Assembly (NCBI GenBank): GCA_003518755.1
Contig: DOYA01000122.1
Span: 1-12,268, forward strand
Length of the DNA: 12,268 bases
Origin: Clostridiales bacterium
GTDB taxonomy: Bacteria > Bacillota > Clostridia > TANB77 > CAG-508
Reading direction: 5' to 3'
A program made the translations under genes and the position numbers. Under the pieces are notes generated by a model. The model worked only from the letters and a program-made list of their open reading frames with translations. It made no database searches and was not told where the DNA came from. Shown here one piece after another: positions 1 through 6,589 of the stretch (positions are counted from its first letter, which is position 1; each line of letters opens with the position of its first letter).

Positions 1-150
1 CTTTGCTTCCCTGTTTGTCCTGAAAATGCTATTCCAGTAAACAAAGAAATGAAAAGAGAAGATTTTAATTTTGATTATTGTAAAGGATGTGGAGTTTGTG
101 CTAAAGTTTGTCCTTTCAAAGCTATCGAAATGAAGGAAGAAGGTGTTTAG
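1..150 (+). CDS. porD: 2-oxoacid:ferredoxin oxidoreductase delta subunit, C-terminal end (partial)
   Basis: The window opens inside this gene; frame 1 is open from base 1 to the TAG at 148-150, giving the last 49 residues. The small delta subunit carries two [4Fe-4S] clusters that pass electrons from the catalytic subunits to external ferredoxin in the cytoplasm. The tail of the first cluster is visible as C-FPV-CP (residues 2-6). The second is complete as C27-KG-C30-GV-C33-AKV-C37-P, followed by the usual KAIEM stretch. Only 3 bases separate its stop from the alpha-subunit ATG, and the ribosome binding site of that gene lies inside this coding end, so the two are translationally close. Delta-alpha-beta is a standard por/vor order; a gamma subunit is expected just upstream, outside the window. 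The ferredoxin fold is certain; the subunit name rests on the neighbours. Confidence 0.88.
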   Translation, partial: LCFPVCPENAIPVNKEMKREDFNFDYCKGCGVCAKVCPFKAIEMKEEGV

Positions 151-153
151 AAT

Positions 154-1341
154 ATGAGTATAAGAGAAAGATTAAGTGGTAATGAGGCATCCGCCTTTGC
201 TATGAAACAAATTAACCCTGATGTTGTAGCTGCCTTTCCTATCACTCCATCAACTGAAATTCCTCAATATTTTTCAACATTTGTTGCAAATGGTGCTGTT
301 GATACAGAATTTGTTGCTGTTGAATCTGAACATAGTGCAATGTCAGCTTGTATTGGTGCAGAATCTGCAGGCGCGAGAGCAATGACTGCTACATCTGCAA
401 ATGGTTTATCTTTAATGTGGGAAATGATTTATATAGCATCAAGTCTAAGACTTCCTATTGTTATGAGTTTGGTTAACCGTGCTGTTTCAGGCCCTTTAAA
501 TATTCATAATGACCATTCAGATGCAATGGGTGTTAGAGATGCCGGTTGGATTATGCTATTTTCTGAAAATAATCAAGAAGCATATGATAATTTACTTATG
601 GCGCATAGAATTGCAGAACACAAAGATGTAATGCTACCTTTAATGGTTTGCCAAGATGGATTTATTACATCACATTCAATTGAAAATATTATGCTAGAAG
701 AAGATAACGAAGTTAAAAAATTTGTTGGAACATATAAACCTGAACATTATTTATTAAATAGAAAAGAACCTATTGCTGTTGGTCCATTAGATTTACAAGC
801 TTATTTATTTGAACATAAAGCCCAACAGGCTGAAGCAATGAAAATTGCAAAACAAGTAATTTTAGATACTGCAAAAGAGTTTGAAGCTTGGACTGGTAGA
901 CATTATGGTTTATTTGAAGAATATAAATTAGATGATGCCGAAATTGCTATTGTTTGTATGAATTCAACAGCAGGAACTACAAAATTTGTTGTTGATAAAT
1001 TAAGAGAACAAGGTATTAAAGCAGGTCTTTTAAAAGTTAGAGTTTATAGACCATTCCCTGCTGAAGAAATTGCAAAGGCCTTAGCTAAATGTAAAGCAGT
1101 TGCTGTACTTGATAAATCTGATTCATTAAATGCCGCAGGTGGAGCCTTATTTACAGATGTAACTTCTGGAATGTTTGTAAACAATGTAAATGTACCTACA
1201 GTTAATTATGTTTATGGAATTGGTGGTAGAGATGTACCTGCTACTGATATTGAAAAAGTTTATAATGATTTAGCAGAAGTTGCAAAAACAGGCACTATAG
1301 GCAATCCATATAGATACTTAGGTTTGAAAACTAATCGTTAA
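154..1341 (+). CDS. porA: 2-oxoacid (probably pyruvate):ferredoxin oxidoreductase alpha subunit
   Basis: Alpha subunit of the four-subunit, thiamine-diphosphate enzyme that oxidises pyruvate to acetyl-CoA and CO2 with ferredoxin as acceptor (reversible). Length 395 aa is normal for the family. Visible family signatures are FPITPSTEI (residues 28-36), the VESEHSAMSACIGAESAGARAMTATSA block (56-82) with the conserved glutamate region contacting the cofactor, RLPIVMSLVNRAVSGPLNIHNDHSDAMG (99-126), and the C-terminal domain with KVRVYRPFPAEEI and DKSDSLNAAGG. The start at ATG 154 follows a purine-rich AGGAAGAAGG within the end of the delta gene. The beta subunit follows, but 272 bases away instead of the usual few, because a palindromic element lies between. 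Pyruvate is the likely substrate by similarity of sequence features; a branched 2-oxoacid (vor) cannot be excluded by eye. Confidence 0.93.
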   Translation: MSIRERLSGNEASAFAMKQINPDVVAAFPITPSTEIPQYFSTFVANGAVDTEFVAVESEHSAMSACIGAESAGARAMTATSANGLSLMWEMIYIASSLRLPIVMSLVNRAVSGPLNIHNDHSDAMGVRDAGWIMLFSENNQEAYDNLLMAHRIAEHKDVMLPLMVCQDGFITSHSIENIMLEEDNEVKKFVGTYKPEHYLLNRKEPIAVGPLDLQAYLFEHKAQQAEAMKIAKQVILDTAKEFEAWTGRHYGLFEEYKLDDAEIAIVCMNSTAGTTKFVVDKLREQGIKAGLLKVRVYRPFPAEEIAKALAKCKAVAVLDKSDSLNAAGGALFTDVTSGMFVNNVNVPTVNYVYGIGGRDVPATDIEKVYNDLAEVAKTGTIGNPYRYLGLKTNR

Positions 1342-1376
1342 AAATTTACTAAAACTAGTATGATTCAATGCTATTA

Positions 1377-1402
1377 TTCACTACTTATAAATATATATTT
1401 TA
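1377..1402 (+). repeat. Left 26-bp inverted repeat of the porA-porB element
   Basis: Perfect reverse complement of 1530-1555, beginning TTCACTACTTATAAAT. Confidence 0.9.
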
Positions 1403-1467
1403 AAATGGAGTGCGTAAGCGTTCAACCGGAGCGAAGCGCAGGGCGACTGGAGCAATTGACATATATC

Positions 1468-1499
1468 GTTGAATTATATAATTTATTATATAATTCAAC
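1468..1499. repeat. Inner perfect hairpin of the porA-porB element
   Basis: GTTGAATTATATAA (1468-1481), loop TTTA, then its exact reverse complement (1486-1499). It sits near the centre of the palindromic element. Confidence 0.85.
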
Positions 1500-1529
1500 A
1501 TACGAAAATTGCGACACCAAACGGAATGA

Positions 1530-1555
1530 TAAAATATATATTTATAAGTAGTGAA
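1530..1555 (-). repeat. Right 26-bp inverted repeat of the porA-porB element
   Basis: Perfect reverse complement of 1377-1402. Confidence 0.9.
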
Positions 1556-1613
1556 ATAACAGCAAATTAATAAATACTAGTATTAAAATAAATAATGAAA
1601 GGAATGATTTAAA

Positions 1614-2570
1614 ATGGCATATAATATGAAGGAAATCATTGCAACTAAACCTTCACGTTTTTCAGAAGGTCATAGAATGTGTGCTGGTTGTGGTGCACCA
1701 GTTGTAGCAAGACATATTTTAAGAGCATTAAAAAAAGAAGATCATGCAGTAATTGCAAATGCAACAGGATGTATGGAAGTTTCAACTTTTACATATCCAT
1801 ATACTGCTTGGACAGATTCATTTATTCATACAGCTTTTGAATGTGCTGGCTCTACCCTAGCTGGAGTTGAAGCTGCATATAAAAGTTTAAAAAAGCAAGG
1901 AAAACTTGATGAAAAAGATGATGAACATACTAAATTTATTGCATTTGGTGGAGATGGTGGAACTTATGATATTGGTATACAAGCATTATCAGGTGCTATG
2001 GAAAGAGGTCATGATTTAACTTATGTTTGTTATGATAATGGTGCATATATGAATACAGGTATTCAACGTTCTTCAGCAACACCAAGATTTGCAGATACTA
2101 CTACTTCCCCTGCTGGTAAAGTTATCCCTGGAAAAATGCAATCTAGAAAAGATTTAACAGAAATTTTAGTTTCTCACCATATTCCTTATGTTGCTCAAAC
2201 AATAGCTTTTATGGATTTTAGAGATTTATATGAAAAAGCTGAAAAAGCAATTTATACTGAAGGACCTACTTTCTTAAATGTATTCTCTCCTTGCCCACGT
2301 GGCTGGGGTTATTCTACAGAAGATCTTATGGAAATAAATAAATTAGCAGTTCAAACTTGCTATTGGCCTTTATATGAAGTTGTTGATGGAAAATATAAAA
2401 TCACTTATAAACCTGCTAAAAAACTTCCAATTGAGGAATTCTTAAAACCTCAAAAAAGATTTAGACATATGTTTAAAGAAGGAAATGAATGGATGATTGA
2501 AGAATTCCAAAAAGAAGTTGATAGACGTTGGAATGATTTAGTTGCTTTAGAAGAAATGAGTAATAAATAA
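1614..2570 (+). CDS. porB: 2-oxoacid (probably pyruvate):ferredoxin oxidoreductase beta subunit
   Basis: Catalytic beta subunit that binds thiamine diphosphate and the proximal [4Fe-4S] cluster. Length 318 aa is typical. Cluster ligands are visible as C23-AG-C26, C53 (ATGCME) and C227 (SPCPRGW). The ThDP/Mg motif is G112-D-x-GDGGTYDIGIQALSGAMERG through YDNGAYMNTGIQRS (about 112-152), with D114 and N142 as the expected metal and diphosphate ligands. The TSPAGKVIPGK loop and the SRKDLTEI segment match PorB-type proteins. The start is ATG 1614, preceded by GAAAGGAATGA about 10 bases upstream. The gene has its own ribosome binding site downstream of the palindromic element, so it can be translated from the por transcript despite the insertion. 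It ends 4-5 bases before a strong terminator, so it is the last gene of the operon. Confidence 0.94.
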   Translation: MAYNMKEIIATKPSRFSEGHRMCAGCGAPVVARHILRALKKEDHAVIANATGCMEVSTFTYPYTAWTDSFIHTAFECAGSTLAGVEAAYKSLKKQGKLDEKDDEHTKFIAFGGDGGTYDIGIQALSGAMERGHDLTYVCYDNGAYMNTGIQRSSATPRFADTTTSPAGKVIPGKMQSRKDLTEILVSHHIPYVAQTIAFMDFRDLYEKAEKAIYTEGPTFLNVFSPCPRGWGYSTEDLMEINKLAVQTCYWPLYEVVDGKYKITYKPAKKLPIEEFLKPQKRFRHMFKEGNEWMIEEFQKEVDRRWNDLVALEEMSNK

Positions 2571-2574
2571 TTAT

Positions 2575-2611
2575 AAAAATGACAGAGCATAAAACTACTC
2601 TGTCATTTTTT
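2575..2611. terminator. Bidirectional rho-independent terminator after porB
   Basis: A 13-bp perfect stem, AAAAATGACAGAG (2575-2587) with CTCTGTCATTTTT (2598-2610), 10-base loop, ending in a T run on the plus strand and, by symmetry, an A/T run for the minus strand. It lies 4 bases after the porB stop and 6 bases after the converging minus-strand membrane protein gene (stop at 2617), so it likely serves both. Confidence 0.92.
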
Positions 2612-2616
2612 ATATT

Positions 2617-3159
2617 CTAGGAAAAAAATTGATATAATATCATATCTAATGTAAATAATATTCCCAATGTATATGATACTATAGTAATACTTCTTTCTGA
2701 AAATTTTTTTACAATTCTTTTTATTAGTGGTATAAATAGATAAATCAACATCAAACTAGATATTCCAAAAAATAATATTGATCTTGCACAAATATATCCG
2801 TTAACATTACACCAATTCCAAATTTCTGTATTATAGTCCCAAAGTCTAATACCAAACATTTCATATAGAACAAAACCTGTAGAATATTCCAATACTCCTG
2901 TAACTATACAGTTTATCAAAAAAACAGAAAAAGGCTTTTTTCTAAATCGATATGTCGCAATTGTTATTAACAGTCCTCCAAAAGCATAAATTGGAATCCA
3001 TGGGCCAAAAGTAGAACCTCTTTTAACAAAATACCCTAGATCTATTTTGTAAAATAATATCTCATATATAAAGCCAAAAAATCCACTTAAAATCATTATT
3101 AAAATCAATACATTTATAGTCGTTTTATTATTAAATTTTTCATCATCAAAAACTTTCAT
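2617..3159 (-). CDS. CmpB/DUF1113-type five-helix membrane protein (putative ABC-transporter type IV)
   Basis: A 180-aa integral membrane protein with about five hydrophobic segments (near 15-36, 52-70, 79-99, 121-145, 157-178). The family pattern is visible: GFIYEILFY (29-37), RGSTFGPWIPIYAFGG (47-62, compare the usual NRGxxxGPWLPIYGxG), VTGVLEY, LWDYN (106-110) and NVNGYIC (118-124). This matches the Firmicute family annotated as putative ABC-transporter type IV or CmpB, whose real function is unknown. Start ATG 3159 has AAGGAG seven bases upstream. It follows the LRR surface protein on the same strand after 64 bases filled with two GACCGGGT repeats; whether they share a transcript is unclear. 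It converges on porB at a shared terminator. No substrate can be assigned. Confidence 0.75.
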   Translation of the reverse strand: MKVFDDEKFNNKTTINVLILIMILSGFFGFIYEILFYKIDLGYFVKRGSTFGPWIPIYAFGGLLITIATYRFRKKPFSVFLINCIVTGVLEYSTGFVLYEMFGIRLWDYNTEIWNWCNVNGYICARSILFFGISSLMLIYLFIPLIKRIVKKFSERSITIVSYTLGILFTLDMILYQFFS

Positions 3160-3177
3160 TTAGACTCCTTAAAAAAA

Positions 3178-3225
3178 GGACCCGGTCCTAAATTACACGT
3201 GTAAAAAAGTACCCGGTCTTAATTT
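3178..3225 (-). repeat. Two REP-like GACCGGGT repeats with a T run, 31-base spacing
   Basis: Read on the minus strand, the spacer holds AAATTAAGACCGGGTAC (3225-3209) followed by T6, and AATTTAGGACCGGGTCC (3194-3178) followed by T7. The shared GACCGGGT cores are exactly 31 bases apart, with the palindrome TTACACGTGTAA (3193-3204) between them. The second copy, GGAC-CGG-GTCC plus T7, could be a mini hairpin with a terminator-like tail. The first copy overlaps the LRR gene stop codon by two bases. A degenerate third copy lies at 5543-5559. Confidence 0.7.
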
Positions 3226-5275
3226 AAAAATCATTCTTTCTATATTTGATATATCCAAATACCCCAAATGAGCTTATTATAACTGCTAAAAGTATCAAAC
3301 TAATTCTACCTGTATATGGCAATCCTTTATTTGAAACTGTTAAATCATTATTTTGGTTAGTTGATGCTTTTTCATTTGTTTTTTCTGTAGTATCATCAGA
3401 ACTAGTATTATTTGCTTTAATACTGTTCTTTATAGTTAATGTTGAACCATCAAATATACCACCATTTATTTTTACAATTGTGTCTTTATTTTTATCACTA
3501 ACCTTAACTTTAGAACCATTCTCACTTAATTCGCCATTTGTAATTTCAATTTTTGATGAAGTATATGCTTTGCTATTTTTTGATTGTGATAAAATAAATA
3601 TATTTGGTAATTCTACTTCTGTTTTATCTTCAATTGTAAAATTCTGCTTTGAAGCAGTTATTGTTGTTAAAGAAGGGATTTCATCTAATACTTCACCATT
3701 CTCAATTTCGTTACCATCCATATAACTTCTAGCAAGTTTTCTAAGTTTTAATAGTGGTGAAATATCTGAAACATTATTCCATTGAAAATCAAAATTAATT
3801 AAATTTGGTAAATTTTCTACAAATTTAATGTTATCAATTCCAGTATCTCCAGCATAAAGATATTGTAATTCCGTATTTGTTGATAATACAGAAATATCAG
3901 AAATCTTATTACCATATATACTACATTCTTTTAATGTTGTCATTCCTTTTAATGGTGATAAATCTGTAATTTTATTTCCTGTTAAAATAAGTATTTCAAG
4001 TTTTCTTAGATTCTCTAATGAGTTAATATTAACTATATTATTATAATCTAGTCTAATTTCTTTTAAGTTCTTTAAATTTTTAATACTTGAAACATCCTCT
4101 ATTTGATTATTTTTTAATTGTAATATTTCCAAATTTGTTCGATTTGAAATGCTATTTATATCTTTAATTAATTTATTATCATTTAGATAGAGTTCTTTTA
4201 AATTTCCTGAATTTGAGTAGGTTAAATTACTTATATATTCTATTTTATTACCAGATAAATCTAAAACTCTAAGAGTATTAAGCATCTTACTGTTTTTCAA
4301 AAAGTCAATTGTAGTAATTTTATTGTTATTTGCATATAAATCAATTATCTCTAATCCATTTAATGGACTTAAATCTGTAATACTGTTTTTATTTAACACA
4401 AGATAATGAAGCTTATTTAAATTAGATAAAGCATCTATTTTTGAGATATTATTATTAGATAGCTCAAGTGTAACTATATTTGTTAATTTGCTAAGATGAC
4501 TAACATCTGTAATGTTATTATTATTTAAATATAAAGTCTGCATATTTATTAAATTTGATAGTGGTTCAATTGAAGATATTTTATTATTTTCAGCCTTGAA
4601 TATTTTTAGATTTGTGTGATTTGAAATAGCAGAAATATCTGAAATAGAATTATTTCCAATATATAAATCAATAATATTCATATTTTTTAAAGCATCTATA
4701 CTTGTAATTTTATTATTGTTTAAGCATAAATAATGTATTGCCGTACACATTTTAATTGCATCTATATTTGATATTTCATTTCTTTGAACGTCTAATGTAA
4801 CTAAATCTTTAATTGAATTCAAGCTTGAAATATCTGATATTTTATTATTACCTAACATAATAGTTTTTAAGTTAGTTAGGTCCTTTAAAGGACTTATATC
4901 TGAAATGATATTATTTGCCATATAAATAGTTTTTAAATTATTTAAATTTTTTATTGGCTCAATATTTGAGATACTGTTGTTTTCAAAATATATTTCTTTA
5001 AGATTAGTCATTTTTTCTATTCCAGTAATGTCTGAAATCCCCTTACTATTCATCATTAATGTATCAATAGAATCTATAACACTCTTTTTCATAGTTAATG
5101 ACATTGTATTTTCATCAACTGATACCATCTCATAAGAATATCTTATATTATTGAAGAAATTTTTATCTTTAAATGTTATTGTAACATTTTCATTTTCCGC
5201 TCTTACCTCATTAATACTAAAAAAAACTAATACTATTGCTAAAACAAATAATATCTTGATAAACCTCTTTAACAT
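3224..5275 (-). CDS. Internalin-like leucine-rich-repeat surface protein with LPYTG sortase anchor
   Basis: A 683-aa secreted, wall-anchored protein. Residues 1-27 form a signal peptide (KRFIK, hydrophobic core, then EVRA cleavage region). After a short cap, about 21 leucine-rich repeats of the 22-residue SDS22/internalin type run from roughly 70 to 540, with the recurring pattern L..L.L..N.I.DISPL. A short beta-type linker domain follows (about 545-620, TEVELPNIF..., VKINGGIFDGSTLTI), then an Asn/Thr/Ser/Lys-rich spacer (about 621-650), LPYTG (652-656), a membrane segment (659-676) and the basic tail KYRKNDF. Start ATG 5275 has AGGGGAAG six bases upstream. LRR proteins of this kind bind protein or carbohydrate partners on host or neighbour cells; the ligand here is unknown. 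It stands alone between ddh and the membrane protein. Sortase is not in the window. Confidence 0.9.
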   Translation of the reverse strand: MLKRFIKILFVLAIVLVFFSINEVRAENENVTITFKDKNFFNNIRYSYEMVSVDENTMSLTMKKSVIDSIDTLMMNSKGISDITGIEKMTNLKEIYFENNSISNIEPIKNLNNLKTIYMANNIISDISPLKDLTNLKTIMLGNNKISDISSLNSIKDLVTLDVQRNEISNIDAIKMCTAIHYLCLNNNKITSIDALKNMNIIDLYIGNNSISDISAISNHTNLKIFKAENNKISSIEPLSNLINMQTLYLNNNNITDVSHLSKLTNIVTLELSNNNISKIDALSNLNKLHYLVLNKNSITDLSPLNGLEIIDLYANNNKITTIDFLKNSKMLNTLRVLDLSGNKIEYISNLTYSNSGNLKELYLNDNKLIKDINSISNRTNLEILQLKNNQIEDVSSIKNLKNLKEIRLDYNNIVNINSLENLRKLEILILTGNKITDLSPLKGMTTLKECSIYGNKISDISVLSTNTELQYLYAGDTGIDNIKFVENLPNLINFDFQWNNVSDISPLLKLRKLARSYMDGNEIENGEVLDEIPSLTTITASKQNFTIEDKTEVELPNIFILSQSKNSKAYTSSKIEITNGELSENGSKVKVSDKNKDTIVKINGGIFDGSTLTIKNSIKANNTSSDDTTEKTNEKASTNQNNDLTVSNKGLPYTGRISLILLAVIISSFGVFGYIKYRKNDF

Positions 5276-5375
5276 AATACTTCCCCTTTATTTAAATCTT
5301 TTTCTTTGAGACACAATCAACACTGAAAAATATAATCAAAACATATAAGTTTTCTTTTTAAAAATATATAAATAA

Positions 5376-5381
5376 ATTATA
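5376..5381 (-). promoter_or_regulatory. Possible -10 box for the LRR gene
   Basis: TATAAT on the minus strand, about 100 bases before the LRR start. No matching -35 hexamer is seen 17 bases upstream, and the region is so AT-rich that chance is a real alternative. Confidence 0.25.
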
Positions 5382-5412
5382 ACTTATTACAATAATTTAG
5401 TACATAAAAAAT

Positions 5413-5440
5413 AAAAATATTACAAAAATGTAATATTTTT
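5413..5440. terminator. AT-only hairpin, possible terminator of the lysA-ddh operon
   Basis: A perfect 12-bp stem, AAAAATATTACA (5413-5424) with TGTAATATTTTT (5429-5440), AAAA loop. On the minus strand it is followed by a T-rich stretch (TTATTTTTTATG). It lies about 135 bases after the ddh stop and before the LRR gene. The motif TGTAATATTTT is repeated directly twice more toward 5460. The absence of GC pairs makes it weak. The rest of 5276-5574 holds no gene; a degenerate REP-like repeat lies at 5543-5559. Confidence 0.4.
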
Positions 5441-5542
5441 GTAATATTTTCGTAATAATACTTTATGAATAATGAAGAATTATTAATTAATAGTTAATAA
5501 TTTGAAATGTCTAAATAACAGCTCTGTATTATTCACTATTAA

Positions 5543-5559
5543 GTCCCCGATCCCAATTT
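5543..5559 (-). repeat. Degenerate third copy of the GACCGGGT-type repeat
   Basis: Minus strand AAATTGGGATCGGGGAC resembles AATTTAGGACCGGGTCC at 3194-3178. It starts 16 bases after the ddh stop and is preceded by a doubled GCAAATTG. The position just behind a stop codon matches the other copies. Confidence 0.4.
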
Positions 5560-5574
5560 GCCAATTTGCATAAA

Positions 5575-6549
5575 TTATAATAATTTTTTTCTTAATTCTT
5601 CAGCTGGTTTGCTTGACATATATATTGGTGGAATGTCAAATATTGTTTTTGCTCCTTTCATTCCTTCTTCAGCCATTCTATTAGTTGCTCGAGCAATTGC
5701 AATTAAAACACTTCCTGTAAATTCAGGATTTGAATCAAGTTTTAATGAGTATTCTACCACATGTTTATTACCATTACCTGTTTCACCACTATGTATTACA
5801 AATCCTCCATGTGGTAAAGAACTATGATCTCTTTTTAATTCCTCTTCTGAAATAAAATGTACAGTTGTATCATATTCATCAAAATAATTTGGCATTGTTT
5901 TTATTTCTCTTTCAATTCTATCTTTATCTGCTCCTTCTTCTACTACAACAAAACAATCTCTTGTATGTTTCTCACGTGTTGTAAAAGTTGGTGTTTCTCC
6001 ATTTCTTACACGTTCAACAGCATCTCCAACAGGTATTGTGTACTGTCTTGCATCTTTCACTCCTTCTATCCTTCTTATTGCATCACTATGACCTTGACTT
6101 ACACCTTTTCCCCAAAATGTATATGTTGAACCTGTAGGCAAAATACTATTAGCATATAATCTCATTATTGAAAACATTCCTGGATCCCATCCAACTGAAA
6201 TAGTTGAAACATGATTGTTTTCTTTTGCAACTCTATCAACTTCGTTAAAGTATTCTGGTATTTTTGCATGTGTATCAAAACTATCTACTGTATTAAATAG
6301 TTTTGCCATTTCTGGTACTTGTATTGGTAAATCTGTACTAGACCCCCCACACATAATCATTACATCAATTTTGTCTTTCCATTGCTCAACATTTTTAATA
6401 TTATCCACTGCTGTGTTTGATGCAATTTTTAAACTTTCAGGATTACGCCTTGTAAATATTGCAACAAGCTCCATATCCTTTGACTTTGCAATCTCGCTTT
6501 CAACAGCCTTTCCTAAATTTCCATATCCACAAATTCCTATTCTAATCAT
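5575..6549 (-). CDS. ddh: meso-diaminopimelate D-dehydrogenase
   Basis: NADPH enzyme that reductively aminates L-2-amino-6-oxopimelate (ring-opened tetrahydrodipicolinate) with ammonia to meso-diaminopimelate in one step, bypassing the succinylase, acetylase and aminotransferase branches. It supplies both lysine and the peptidoglycan cross-link residue. At 324 aa it fits the family (about 320-326). Signatures: Rossmann motif GYGNLGKA (8-15 from the chosen start), CGGSSTDLP, DSFDTHAKIPEYF, SVGWDPGMFSIMR, and the highly diagnostic GVSQGHSDAIRRIEGVKDARQYTIP. The start is ATG 6549, preceded by GAAAGGAAGG. A longer frame to TTG 6600 would add 17 residues before the usual MIRIGICGYGN start, overlap the lysA end and lack a binding site. 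lysA ends 40 bases upstream with no terminator between, so the pair forms one operon under the lysine riboswitch. Confidence 0.95.
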   Translation of the reverse strand: MIRIGICGYGNLGKAVESEIAKSKDMELVAIFTRRNPESLKIASNTAVDNIKNVEQWKDKIDVMIMCGGSSTDLPIQVPEMAKLFNTVDSFDTHAKIPEYFNEVDRVAKENNHVSTISVGWDPGMFSIMRLYANSILPTGSTYTFWGKGVSQGHSDAIRRIEGVKDARQYTIPVGDAVERVRNGETPTFTTREKHTRDCFVVVEEGADKDRIEREIKTMPNYFDEYDTTVHFISEEELKRDHSSLPHGGFVIHSGETGNGNKHVVEYSLKLDSNPEFTGSVLIAIARATNRMAEEGMKGAKTIFDIPPIYMSSKPAEELRKKLL

Positions 6550-6589
6550 AATAAATCCTTCCTTTCTAATTATAAAAATATTTAAATTT

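Larger units (their letters stand above)
1354..1584. mobile_element. Nested palindromic MITE-like element between porA and porB
   Basis: A non-coding insertion of about 180-230 bp interrupts the por operon. Its core is bounded by perfect 26-bp inverted repeats at 1377-1402 and 1530-1555 (beginning TTCACTACTTAT). The pairing extends outward imperfectly through TGCTRTTA (1369-1376 against 1556-1564), and an ACTAGTA lies at each far edge (1354-1360, 1577-1583). Inside is a perfect 14-bp stem with a TTTA loop (1468-1481 with 1486-1499), beside a GC-rich block (about 1408-1454) quite unlike the AT-rich flanks. No transposase is encoded; the only open frame (63 aa) simply reads through the repeats. 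No clear target-site duplication is seen. As RNA the whole element would fold into one long hairpin inside the por transcript, possibly affecting processing or read-through. It could alternatively be a structured RNA. Confidence 0.7.

Noticed and set aside
1360..1551. 63-codon open frame between porA and porB
   Set aside because: It is a reading of the palindromic element, with low-complexity product, no ribosome binding site and no recognisable family.
3246..3725. Plus-strand 159-codon frame opposite the LRR gene
   Set aside because: Antisense shadow of a clear LPxTG protein; hydrophobic only because it mirrors Lys/Asn-rich codons.
5522..5541. TATTATTCACTA near 5529 as a remnant of the porA-porB element
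   Set aside because: It matches 12 bases at the edge of the element (1373-1384) but nothing else around it does; too short in AT-rich DNA.
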